Below are positions 1 to 7,391 of a DNA stretch of 64,000 bases, piece after piece. The notes under the pieces are model-generated. The model worked only from the letters and a program-made list of their open reading frames with translations, did not search any database and was not told where the DNA came from. Numbering within the stretch: position 1 is the stretch's first letter; each line of letters opens with the position of its first letter. Both the position numbers and the translations under genes were made by a program. The DNA is from SVQP01 sp045658965 (GTDB lineage Bacteria > Bacillota > Clostridia > Oscillospirales > CAG-272). The stretch spans positions 1 through 64,000 of the forward strand of contig JAZOVZ010000058.1 in assembly GCA_045658965.1 (NCBI GenBank). Direction: 5' to 3'.

Positions 1-124
<124 letters not shown>

Positions 125-224
125 TGTATTTAACCGATCCAAGGATCGTGTAAAATCTTTACTCGAGCTTATTTGCTCTTAGCTTTTCTTTTTCCTAAAA
201 TTTACTTTAGTTGAGTTTTGTACT

Positions 225-237
225 CTTCAAAGAATTT
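225..237 (-). promoter_or_regulatory. boxA-like rRNA antitermination site
   Basis: The minus strand reads AATTCTTTGAAGA about 100 nt upstream of the 16S start, in the rRNA leader. It resembles the Firmicutes boxA (TGTTCTTTGAAAA), where NusB/NusE load for rRNA antitermination. The assignment rests on motif and position only. Confidence 0.5.
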
Positions 238-339
238 TTCGAGATTCGTATTTTCGCACTTACATTTGCTTTGTACTTCTCTCTGTTATTCAATTGTCAA
301 GGACCAATGTCTCCGCCGCTTTTCCGCGACAGCCTGACT

Positions 340-368
340 ATTATATCACACTGTTTTGGGTTTGTCAA
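340..368 (-). promoter_or_regulatory. rRNA promoter, proximal
   Basis: TTGACA (363-368) and TATAAT (340-345) on the minus strand are both perfect consensus hexamers separated by 17 bp. The site faces the 16S gene, roughly 215 nt upstream of it. Confidence 0.9.
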
Positions 369-452
369 TAGGTTTTTGAAAATTTCTTGAAAAATTTTTT
401 CAAGTTTTTTCGCCTTCCTTTTGGGCACTTCCGTGCGCGGCAGGGTGCTAAT

Positions 453-481
453 ATGATACTACATATTTTGCCTTTTGTCAA
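453..481 (-). promoter_or_regulatory. rRNA promoter, distal
   Basis: TTGACA (476-481) and TATCAT (453-458) on the minus strand are separated by 17 bp, about 113 bp upstream of the proximal promoter. Tandem P1/P2 promoters are usual for bacterial rRNA operons. Confidence 0.8.
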
Positions 482-525
482 TAGTTTTTTTCACATTTTT
501 TGCTGAAAATTTCACCAAATTAAAG

Positions 526-551
526 CACCGCGCACCCGTAGGTGCGCGGTG
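526..551 (-). terminator. Terminator after the Gfo/Idh/MocA gene
   Basis: A 10-bp GC-rich inverted repeat (arms CACCGCGCAC / GTGCGCGGTG, loop 6 nt) lies 28 bp past the stop codon of the minus-strand gene. It is followed on that strand by a weak T-rich tract (CTTTAATTT). It insulates the rRNA promoters from upstream transcription. Confidence 0.6.
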
Positions 552-578
552 AAAATGACCAAAACGTATAAATCAGAC

Positions 579-1745
579 TCAGATCTTGGGAACCTGGATC
601 TTAACTTCCTTGCCAAGCTTTGCGGAACGAGCGATGCCGTCCAGAATTGCCTGGTTATAAATGATCTGGGAAGACGGAACGGGAGCGGGCTTATTGTACT
701 TAACCGCATCCAGGAAGGAACGGATCTTCTTATCAAACAGATCGCCGCCGTCATTGATGATCGGTACTTCATATTCCATATCCACGCCGCCGATGGTCTT
801 ATAGATCTTCATGGGGCCGCCGACAGTGCCGTTCCAGCAGTCGGTGGAAGGAATGCGCAGACCTGCCTTGGTACCCAGAATGATGGTGTCGCCGGGGGTG
901 TTGATGTTCATTGCCCATGCAATACGGAAGTCCAGAATGATGCCGCCCTCCAGTCTGACAAATGCAGCTGCGAAGTCGTCAACACCGAACAGATCCGCAT
1001 ACTCGGGGTGACCGGGGTACGTGGTGGGATCCTTACCGAAGAAATCACTCTTATAGCCGGTTACGGTCAGAGGCTTGGGATAGCCGACTGCGTTGAGCAC
1101 CATATCCAGCGAGTAGCAGCCGATATCAGCCAGCGCGCCCAGACCTGCGGTCTTGTCCTCGATAAAGGTGGTACCGAAGGGAGTGGGAATACCTCTGCGT
1201 CTGCCGCCGCCGGTCTGAATGTAGTAGACCTTACCAAGCTCGCCGCTGTCAACGATCTTCTTGATCATCTGCATATTTGCGTCCAGTCTGGGCTGGAAGC
1301 CGATGGAGAGGACCTTGCCGCTCTCCTTCTCTGCCTTCATAACCTCAAGAGCCTCGTCCAGCGTAACGGTAAAGGGCTTTTCGAGCATAACGTTGATGCC
1401 CTTCTTGAGTGCGTAGATAGAGGGTTCTGCGTGCTGACGGTTGTAGGTGCAGACAGAAACTGCATCCAGCTGCAGGCTTTCGTCGTCCAGCATTTCCTTG
1501 TGGGAAGCATAATCGGTCTTAACACCCTCAACGCCGCCGTCCTTGAAGAACTTAGCAGCCTTGCCGGGGATCAGGTCACAGCCCGCAACGATCTCAACGT
1601 CGGGCATCTTCTTATAAGAAGCAAGGTGAGCACCTGCGATCCATCCGCAACCGATGATACCGATTCTCAGCTTTCTGTTGGTGTCAATAGCAACCTCGTT
1701 TGCCTGGTTCTTGTAGTCCAGCTTAGCATCCATTTTTTCAGCCAT
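579..1745 (-). CDS. Gfo/Idh/MocA family NAD(P)-dependent oxidoreductase
   Basis: A 388-residue cytoplasmic dehydrogenase of the glucose-fructose oxidoreductase / inositol dehydrogenase / rhizopine catabolism family. The Rossmann fold opens at residues 27-34 with GIIGCG, and the family EKP motif lies at 122-124 (Lys123 is the usual catalytic or cofactor residue). The C-terminal half carries the alpha/beta substrate domain with DIGCYSLD at 207-214. GGAGG sits 8 nt before the ATG, which fixes the start. The next gene upstream, 48 bp away, encodes a TIM-barrel sugar-phosphate isomerase, the usual partner in inositol or rare-sugar catabolism. The promoter at 2656-2684 probably serves both. The substrate cannot be told from sequence. 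Confidence 0.88.
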   Translation of the reverse strand: MAEKMDAKLDYKNQANEVAIDTNRKLRIGIIGCGWIAGAHLASYKKMPDVEIVAGCDLIPGKAAKFFKDGGVEGVKTDYASHKEMLDDESLQLDAVSVCTYNRQHAEPSIYALKKGINVMLEKPFTVTLDEALEVMKAEKESGKVLSIGFQPRLDANMQMIKKIVDSGELGKVYYIQTGGGRRRGIPTPFGTTFIEDKTAGLGALADIGCYSLDMVLNAVGYPKPLTVTGYKSDFFGKDPTTYPGHPEYADLFGVDDFAAAFVRLEGGIILDFRIAWAMNINTPGDTIILGTKAGLRIPSTDCWNGTVGGPMKIYKTIGGVDMEYEVPIINDGGDLFDKKIRSFLDAVKYNKPAPVPSSQIIYNQAILDGIARSAKLGKEVKIQVPKI

Positions 1746-1793
1746 GATAATATCCTCCGTTTAATATAATAGTTTATTGTTTCGGTGCGCCGC

Positions 1794-2612
1794 TCAATAG
1801 CCCAGCGTGCGCAAATAGCTTCTGCTCTTTTCGATGCTCTCAAGGGGAGAAAGACCCATGGAGGGCTGATCCTGCTCGACGACCACCCACTGTGCGCCTG
1901 CAGCCTCGGAAGCCGCGAGAATGCCGGGGAAATCCTGGCAGCCCGAGCCCACGGGACGGAACTCAAACGCCTGTACTGCGCTCTCCTTCTTTTCGGACTC
2001 GATGCCGATCAGCTCGTACATATTGTCCGACTTGCCGCCGACAAAATCCTTGAGGTGCACGACGGGTGCTCTGCCGCTGTACTTGGTAATATAGCCCGCA
2101 GGCTCTTCACCGCCCACGTTGACCCAGCAGGTATCCAGCTCGGTCTGCAGATATTCTGCGGGAACGGTATCGTACAGCACGTCCAGCGCGTACTTTCCGT
2201 CGATCTTATCAAATTCAAAATCGTGATTGTGGTACAGCATCTGCATACCCAGTTCCTTTGCCACCTTGCCAAGCGCCAGTGCATTCTTGACAACGTCCGC
2301 AAATCCCTCGGTGCCGGGACGGCACTCGGGTGTCAGATACGGAATGGCAACGAACTTGCAGCCGATCTCGGCATACTGACCAAGCACGCCTGCGGGATCT
2401 GCCAGCATTTCATAATACGGAACGTGCGCAGAGATCGGCACAAGTCCGATTTCCTCACACATTTTCTTGATCTCGGCGGGTGCATAGCCGTAAAGGCCCG
2501 CAAACTCCACGCCGTCATAGCCCATTTCCTTGATCTTTTTAAGCGTACCCGGGAAGTCCGCCGCAGCGTCGTCTCTGACCGAATACACCTGTACCGCTAC
2601 CGGTAATGCCAT
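1794..2612 (-). CDS. Sugar phosphate isomerase/epimerase (xylose isomerase-like TIM barrel)
   Basis: A 272-residue protein of the AP_endonuc_2 / xylose-isomerase-like TIM-barrel superfamily, which interconverts keto and aldo sugars or inosose derivatives using a divalent metal. Visible metal-site candidates are Glu36, the HNHDFE block at 128-133, the ELDTCW block at 158-163 and HLKDF at 186-190. The start is set by GGAGG 7 nt upstream of ATG. It is first in a two-gene operon with the Gfo/Idh/MocA dehydrogenase and has its own promoter. Iolf/IolI-type inositol enzymes and sugar epimerases share this fold, so the substrate is open. Confidence 0.87.
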   Translation of the reverse strand: MALPVAVQVYSVRDDAAADFPGTLKKIKEMGYDGVEFAGLYGYAPAEIKKMCEEIGLVPISAHVPYYEMLADPAGVLGQYAEIGCKFVAIPYLTPECRPGTEGFADVVKNALALGKVAKELGMQMLYHNHDFEFDKIDGKYALDVLYDTVPAEYLQTELDTCWVNVGGEEPAGYITKYSGRAPVVHLKDFVGGKSDNMYELIGIESEKKESAVQAFEFRPVGSGCQDFPGILAASEAAGAQWVVVEQDQPSMGLSPLESIEKSRSYLRTLGY

Positions 2613-2655
2613 AGTACACCTCCATTTGGGGCTACTCCGCCCCCATTTTTACTTA

Positions 2656-2684
2656 ATTATAGGACAAAAAGTGCGGACTTTCAA
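2656..2684 (-). promoter_or_regulatory. Promoter of the isomerase-dehydrogenase operon
   Basis: TTGAAA (2679-2684), 17-bp spacer and TATAAT (2656-2661) on the minus strand, about 45 nt upstream of the isomerase start codon. Confidence 0.75.
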
Positions 2685-2734
2685 GACATTCATGGGTATC
2701 AAGCGGTCATTTCTTGCTATTTTGTGCAAAACAT

Positions 2735-2762
2735 GGCGATTTGCACATTTAAGCAAATCGCC
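2735..2762 (-). terminator. Terminator of the M14 peptidase gene
   Basis: A perfect 10-bp inverted repeat (GGCGATTTGC / GCAAATCGCC) with an 8-nt loop lies 12 bp past the peptidase stop codon. It is followed on the minus strand by ATGTTTTG. It separates this unit from the downstream isomerase promoter. Confidence 0.65.
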
Positions 2763-2773
2763 ATTTGTGTATT

Positions 2774-4000
2774 TTATCCAAACAGTTGTGCAGCCACGAC
2801 CCACAGCTCTTTTGTCTGTGCAAACGCATCCTCCAGCTCACTTGTGGGCATGGGGTAGATCACGTTTGCGAGCTCGATTGTGACCGAGGGTATGCCCTTC
2901 TCCAGGGTAACCCAGTCGTTGAGTGAGGCATCCAGATGCTCATCGTAGATCAGCTTATAGCCGGTATGCTCACACACCGCCTTGGCAAGATCCAAGGTCT
3001 GCTGGCGCACGCCGCCCGTCATGCCGCAATCCCAGTACACGACCTGCCCTGCCGTATGGTAAGCAAGCAATGCTTTGATCTCACCCAAGCTCTCCACGTA
3101 TGCGCTGACCGCCTGCGTTTCGGGCTCGGAAGCCGCGCGCGGCCCCTTATAATTGCGGAAGCAAGGGGCAAGAATGCCGGTTCTGACGTCTGCCCAATTG
3201 GAAAGCGCGAAATTGCGGTTGAGATCCACGCCGTTGGCGTTTGCCTTCCAGTTATACGCAAGGTATACGTTGATATCGTCAGTAGAGGTCAGCCCGTCGC
3301 GCAGATTGTCCGCGTAGACCTTCTCCACGGTGGCTCTTACCTCGGGCGTTTGCATGGACTCGATGCCGCAAAGGGCGAGCATGATGCCGTCGGGATTGAT
3401 CATAGGCAGCACGTAAAATGCGTGGGTATCCAGCAGCTCCGCATACGCCATACCGTTGTAGCTGCCCGTTTCGCGGCTCGACAGATAGTATTCCATTTGC
3501 GTCATAACCAAGAGGCTGCTCAAATATTCCTTGCCGTGTATGCCGCCGCTGAGCAGGATTTTGTTCTCGGCATCGGGGTTGCCCACCACGCAAGCATATA
3601 TCTCTCTGCCATCCACGCTCTTGCCGATACTCTCGTAGGCGAAATACGCACCGTACGCATCCTCCAACGCGGCAAGATCCTCGACCAGGTCGGGATACGT
3701 ATATCCAAGATCGCTCGGCGCAACGATGCCTTGCGCAGGCTCGGTCTTTCCCTCTGTGGTCTGCTCGGTCGTCGGCGCTTGGGTTGTCGGTGCTTGGGTT
3801 GTGGGCTGATCGGTGTTTGCAGTCGACTGCTCGGTGCTTTCGGGCACTTCCCCGCTCCCGTCGGGTGCGGTGGATTGCTCCGTTGTAACGGTATCGGTCG
3901 TTTGCTCCTGCGCTCCCGGCAAGCCGTCACACGCTGCCGCACTCACAAGCAGCAAAAGGATCAGCACACCGCAGCACAAATTTCTAAACGCGTGCGTCAT
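2774..4000 (-). CDS. M14 family zinc carboxypeptidase, lipoprotein
   Basis: A 408-residue secreted metallopeptidase. A hydrophobic segment ends in the lipobox VSAAAC with Cys24 as the predicted lipidated residue. A Thr/Gln/Pro-rich linker follows (about 30-90), then an M14 carboxypeptidase domain. Zinc ligands are visible as His155 and Glu158 in GIHGKE and His315 in LLAYHTAG. GVDLNRNF (257-264) carries the substrate-binding Arg, and Glu376 in VTIELA fits the catalytic glutamate. Such proteins trim peptidoglycan stem peptides or dietary peptides outside the cell. The ATG overlaps the stop of the upstream Xre-type gene (ATGA), with GGAGG inside that gene, so the two are translationally coupled. 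Confidence 0.9.
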   Translation of the reverse strand: MTHAFRNLCCGVLILLLLVSAAACDGLPGAQEQTTDTVTTEQSTAPDGSGEVPESTEQSTANTDQPTTQAPTTQAPTTEQTTEGKTEPAQGIVAPSDLGYTYPDLVEDLAALEDAYGAYFAYESIGKSVDGREIYACVVGNPDAENKILLSGGIHGKEYLSSLLVMTQMEYYLSSRETGSYNGMAYAELLDTHAFYVLPMINPDGIMLALCGIESMQTPEVRATVEKVYADNLRDGLTSTDDINVYLAYNWKANANGVDLNRNFALSNWADVRTGILAPCFRNYKGPRAASEPETQAVSAYVESLGEIKALLAYHTAGQVVYWDCGMTGGVRQQTLDLAKAVCEHTGYKLIYDEHLDASLNDWVTLEKGIPSVTIELANVIYPMPTSELEDAFAQTKELWVVAAQLFG

Positions 4001-4209
4001 GCCTTGTCCTCCCGATATTCCAGAATATCACCGGGTTGGCAATCAAGCTCGCGGCAGATCGCCTCCAGAGTGGAAAAGCGCACCGCGTTTGCGTGCCCGT
4101 TTTTGAGCTTGGAAAGATTGACGGGCGAGATGCCCACGCGCTCGGCAAGCACACCAAGCTGTATTTTTCTGTCCGCCATGACGCGGTCAAGTCTGACGAT
4201 GATAGCCAT
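3997..4209 (-). CDS. Xre-family HTH transcriptional regulator (small)
   Basis: A 70-residue single-domain DNA-binding protein of the Cro/C1 (HTH_26, YozG-like) type. The helix-turn-helix spans about residues 8-55, including LAERVGISPVNLSKLKNG. The ATG at 4209 has GGAGG 4-5 nt upstream and is preferred over an in-frame TTG 30 nt earlier that lacks a ribosome site. It overlaps the following M14 peptidase gene by 4 bp and has a perfect promoter upstream. It may autoregulate or control the peptidase, but no operator could be identified. Confidence 0.85.
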   Translation of the reverse strand: MAIIVRLDRVMADRKIQLGVLAERVGISPVNLSKLKNGHANAVRFSTLEAICRELDCQPGDILEYREDKA

Positions 4210-4298
4210 ATAGCCTCCATGCCGCCCTTGGCGGCTCAAATAGATGTTAGAACCTTCACCGTGGAGCTTTACTCCTCCGTTTTCTACATTTATATTAT

Positions 4299-4327
4299 AT
4301 TATACTATATGCGCGTGCGTTTGTCAA
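4299..4327 (-). promoter_or_regulatory. Promoter of the Xre-M14 peptidase operon
   Basis: Perfect TTGACA (4322-4327) and TATAAT (4299-4304) with a 17-bp spacer on the minus strand, about 90 nt upstream of the regulator. The -10 lies in an alternating AT tract. Confidence 0.88.
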
Positions 4328-4387
4328 TCAAATTTTAACGAAAAACATTAATTTCGCGCTGTCGGAAATGCTTTTGATACGAAGCCC

Positions 4388-4416
4388 TTGACAGACCTTC
4401 TCATTTTTGTTATAAT
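4388..4416 (+). promoter_or_regulatory. Promoter of the ECF S-component gene
   Basis: Perfect TTGACA (4388-4393) and TATAAT (4411-4416) with a 17-bp spacer, divergent from the Xre promoter. Only about 30 nt lie between the -10 and the ATG, so there is no room for a riboswitch, although many ECF S-component genes have one. Confidence 0.9.
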
Positions 4417-4452
4417 AATGTATCGTAGAATTTCCTCAAGGAGGTACAGACA

Positions 4453-5073
4453 ATGCAATCAAACTCTAAAAAACGTACGCTCCGATTGGCGCAGATCGCC
4501 ATGCTGATCGCGCTGATTGCCGTCCTGCAAATTCTCGCTACGGTATTTAGCAAAATGGTGGCTCTGCCCGTCAGCATTACCCTGACGCTGGTGCCCATTG
4601 TAGTGGGCGCGGTACTGTTCGGCCCCTTGGCGGGTGCGATCCTCGGCTTTGCATTCGGCGCAATCGTTTTGATCACAGGCTTTACCGGATTTGACCCCGT
4701 TACCCTGCAATCGCTGCAGTTCAGCGTAGTGGGCACCATCCTTTTGGTGCTTATCAAGGGCGCGGCAGCAGGTGCGGTTGCCGGTGCGATCGCCATCCCC
4801 TTTAAGAAAAAAGGAAAGATTTATCCTGCCGTGTTCTCGGCAGCAATCCTTGCCCCTTTGACCAACACTTCCATTTACATTGTCGGTATGATGACCATTT
4901 TCCAAGGCACTTGGGTAGCCGACGCCGACGCAACAGGCGGTGTATTTGCCACGGCCATGCTGATCATTCTCATGGCGCTGATCAATTTTGTCATCGAGTT
5001 GATCATCAATATCGTACTTGCTCCCTCGGCGGTCCGAATTATTGAAGCGGTCAAGAAGAGCAAGTTGGTGTGA
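4453..5073 (+). CDS. ECF transporter S component (vitamin uptake)
   Basis: A 206-residue integral membrane protein with about six hydrophobic helices and a positively charged N-terminus. It resembles the substrate-binding S subunits of energy-coupling-factor transporters, which capture a vitamin or trace metabolite and dock onto a shared EcfA-EcfA'-EcfT module. Gly/Ala-rich helices in the first half (for example GPLAGAILGFAFGA) are typical. No Ecf ATPase or T gene lies nearby, as expected for group II ECF systems. AAGGAGG lies 9 nt before the ATG. The substrate (pantothenate, folate, riboflavin or other) cannot be assigned by eye. Confidence 0.8.
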   Translation: MQSNSKKRTLRLAQIAMLIALIAVLQILATVFSKMVALPVSITLTLVPIVVGAVLFGPLAGAILGFAFGAIVLITGFTGFDPVTLQSLQFSVVGTILLVLIKGAAAGAVAGAIAIPFKKKGKIYPAVFSAAILAPLTNTSIYIVGMMTIFQGTWVADADATGGVFATAMLIILMALINFVIELIINIVLAPSAVRIIEAVKKSKLV

Positions 5074-5093
5074 ACGTATCATAACGTAGTAGA

Positions 5094-5120
5094 AAAGACC
5101 GCCTGCGGGCGGTCTTTTTT
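5094..5120 (+). terminator. Rho-independent terminator of the ECF S gene
   Basis: The stem AAAAGACCGCC / GGCGGTCTTTT with a TGCG loop runs into a T tract, starting 21 nt after the stop codon. Confidence 0.9.
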
Positions 5121-5160
5121 GATGGAGAAAGAAATAACGTCATTGCGAACGCGTATCCCC

Positions 5161-5598
5161 TATGTGTCATCCTGAGCGGAGAGAGTCCGCCGCATTGCTG
5201 CGGACGAACGAAGTCGAACTTTTGCGGGTCGAGGGCACAGCGTGACCGAGCAAGCAAAAGCGCAAGCCACGACGCGCAACACCACGGACCGTCGAGGACG
5301 CCGTTCGCTGCAATGCGTGTCGCGGCGCTGCGGGATCTGCGGTGAGTTTATGACACCTTGCTCAGCCAAAGTTACATTTGACAGTAAGCGAGCAATCGGG
5401 TAACAAAACGAGAAAAAGTTCATAGGTCAAGCAGACATGGAGAAAACCCATCACAGATCCCGCTGCGCGCTACCGCGCTTGCGCTTTTGCTTGCTGCGGT
5501 GCGATACTCGCAACAAGTTGCGAAACCGCATCCTCGACCCGCAAAAGTTCGACTTCGTTCGGTCGCTCTGCGACCTCACTCCGCTCAGGATGACACAT
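5161..5598. repeat. Long-inverted-repeat element, copy 1
   Basis: A 438-bp non-coding element bounded by TATGTGTCATCCTGAGCG and its inverse CGCTCAGGATGACACATA. Inside each arm, in mirror order, lie GTCGAACTTTTGC / GCAAAAGTTCGAC, AGCAAAAGCGCAAGC / GCTTGCGCTTTTGC and GCGGGATCT / AGATCCCGC. The centre is asymmetric (CAAAGTTACATTTG ... ACATGGAGAAAACCC) and gives the element an orientation. Similar copies lie at 38385, 56796 and 62220. The element fills the gap between two convergent genes, and no credible coding frame is present. Confidence 0.85.
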
Positions 5599-5643
5599 AG
5601 TGGGAGGCTCCGCTCAGGCTCCCCTCAAGAACAATCTCAAGAG

Positions 5644-5673
5644 AAACAGCGCACCCGTATGGGTGCGCTGTTT
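5644..5673 (-). terminator. Terminator of the purine operon
   Basis: A 13-bp inverted repeat (arms AAACAGCGCACCC / GGGTGCGCTGTTT, loop 4 nt) lies 20 bp past the fhs stop codon. It is followed by a short T run on the minus strand. The hairpin is symmetric and would also stop plus-strand transcripts. Confidence 0.75.
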
Positions 5674-5693
5674 TCTTACATTATTATAATGGG

Positions 5694-7370
5694 TTAGAAT
5701 AAACCGGTAATGGTGCCATTTGCATCCACGTCGATCTTTTCAGCCGCGGGAACCTTGGGCAGACCGGGCATGGTCATGATATCGCCGGTCAGCACAACGA
5801 CAAAGCCTGCGCCTGCGGAAACCTTGACGTTCTTGACCGTAACGGTAAAGCCCTCGGGTGCGCCCAGCTTGGTCATATCGTCCGAGAAGGAATACTGCGT
5901 CTTTGCAACGCAGATGGGGCACTTGTCAAAGCCAAGTGCGGTCAGTTCTGCGATCTGCTTCTGCGCTGCGGGCAGAATGGAAACGCCTGCACCGCCGTAA
6001 ACCTTCTTGACAACAGCCTCGATCTTATCCTGAATGCTGCCGTCCAGCTCGTAAGAGAAGGTGAAGTTACCCTGCTCCTCCTCGCAAAGTCTGACAACCT
6101 CGGTAGCAAGAGCAACGCCGCCTTCGCCGCCCTTTGCCCAAACCTCGGAAAGCACCACGTTAACGCCAAGCTCACGGCACTTACGGATGATTTCCTCAAC
6201 CTCTGCATCGGTATCGGTGGGGAAACGGTTGACAGCTACCACACAAGGCAGCTTATATACGTTCTTGATGTTGGAAACGTGGCGCAGCAGGTTGGGAAGA
6301 CCCTTGCCCAGTGCTTCCAGGTTTTCCGTACCCAGCTCGGTCTTTGCCAAGCCGCCGTGCATCTTGAGTGCGCGAATGGTGGCAACGACAACAACTGCAT
6401 CGGGAGTCAAGCCTGCCATACGGCACTTGATATCCAGGAACTTTTCAGCACCCAGGTCTGCGCCAAATCCTGCCTCGGTGACGGTATAGTCACCCAGCTT
6501 CATCGCCAGCTTGGTTGCCATGATCGAGTTACAGCCGTGCGCGATATTTGCGAAAGGACCGCCGTGTACCAGCGCGGGGGTGCCCTCCAGCGTCTGCACA
6601 AGGTTGGGCTTGATGGCATCCTTGAGGAGTGCTGCCATAGCGCCCACAGCCTTGAGGTCGCCTGCGGTAACAGGCTTCTGATCATAGGTATATGCTACAA
6701 TGATGCGACTCAGTCTTTCCTTGAGATCCTCGATAGAGGAAGCCAGGCAGAAGACAGCCATGATCTCGGATGCAACGGTAATATCGTAGCCGTCCTCACG
6801 GGGCGTACCGTTGACTCTGCCGCCAAGGCCGTCCACAACGAAACGCAGCTGACGGTCGTTCATATCCACGCATCTCTTCCAGGTGATACGTCTGGGGTCG
6901 ATATTCAGCGCGTTGCCCTGATAGATGTGGTTATCCAGCATTGCTGCCAGCAGATTGTTTGCAGCGCCGATAGCGTGGAAGTCACCCGTAAAGTGCAGGT
7001 TGATATCCTCCATGGGCACGACCTGTGCCCAGCCGCCGCCAGCAGCACCGCCCTTGACACCGAATACGGGGCCAAGAGAAGGCTCACGAAGCGCAACCAT
7101 GACGTTTTTGCCGATCTTGCGCATACCGTCTGCAAGACCGATGGTGGTAGTGGTCTTACCCTCACCTGCGGGGGTGGGGGTGATTGCCGTAACAAGGATC
7201 AGCTTGCCGCTCTTCTTGTCGGCTGCATCGTTCATCAGCGCGGTGTAATCCACCTTTGCCTTATATCTGCCGTACTGCTCAAGATACTGCTCGGGAATAC
7301 CTGCGGTCTTTGCGACCTCGGTAATGGGCTGCATTTTGACGCTCTGGGCAATTTCGATATCTGTCATCAT
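5694..7370 (-). CDS. fhs: Formate-tetrahydrofolate ligase
   Basis: A 558-residue enzyme of normal length for the family, which makes 10-formyl-THF from formate, THF and ATP. The P-loop TPTPAGEGKTTTT is at 65-77, and the segments EPSLGPVFGVKGGAAGGG and ITWKRCVDMNDR are family signatures. It is the last gene of the purine operon, 21 bp after guaB. The product feeds PurN and the AICAR transformylase encoded upstream, so its place in this operon is functional. AAAGGAG lies upstream of tandem ATGATG codons; the first is taken as the start. Confidence 0.97.
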   Translation of the reverse strand: MMTDIEIAQSVKMQPITEVAKTAGIPEQYLEQYGRYKAKVDYTALMNDAADKKSGKLILVTAITPTPAGEGKTTTTIGLADGMRKIGKNVMVALREPSLGPVFGVKGGAAGGGWAQVVPMEDINLHFTGDFHAIGAANNLLAAMLDNHIYQGNALNIDPRRITWKRCVDMNDRQLRFVVDGLGGRVNGTPREDGYDITVASEIMAVFCLASSIEDLKERLSRIIVAYTYDQKPVTAGDLKAVGAMAALLKDAIKPNLVQTLEGTPALVHGGPFANIAHGCNSIMATKLAMKLGDYTVTEAGFGADLGAEKFLDIKCRMAGLTPDAVVVVATIRALKMHGGLAKTELGTENLEALGKGLPNLLRHVSNIKNVYKLPCVVAVNRFPTDTDAEVEEIIRKCRELGVNVVLSEVWAKGGEGGVALATEVVRLCEEEQGNFTFSYELDGSIQDKIEAVVKKVYGGAGVSILPAAQKQIAELTALGFDKCPICVAKTQYSFSDDMTKLGAPEGFTVTVKNVKVSAGAGFVVVLTGDIMTMPGLPKVPAAEKIDVDANGTITGLF

Positions 7371-7391
7371 ATCGGTAATTCTCCTTTGAAA

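Noticed and set aside
4240..4452. Riboswitch for the ECF S-component gene
   Set aside because: The promoter leaves a leader of only about 30 nt, too short for any known vitamin riboswitch.
5160..5697. Short open frames across the first long-inverted-repeat copy
   Set aside because: Both strands give Arg/Ser/Pro-rich peptides that follow the repeat's palindromic structure. No ribosome site, and the frames are not kept in the other copies.
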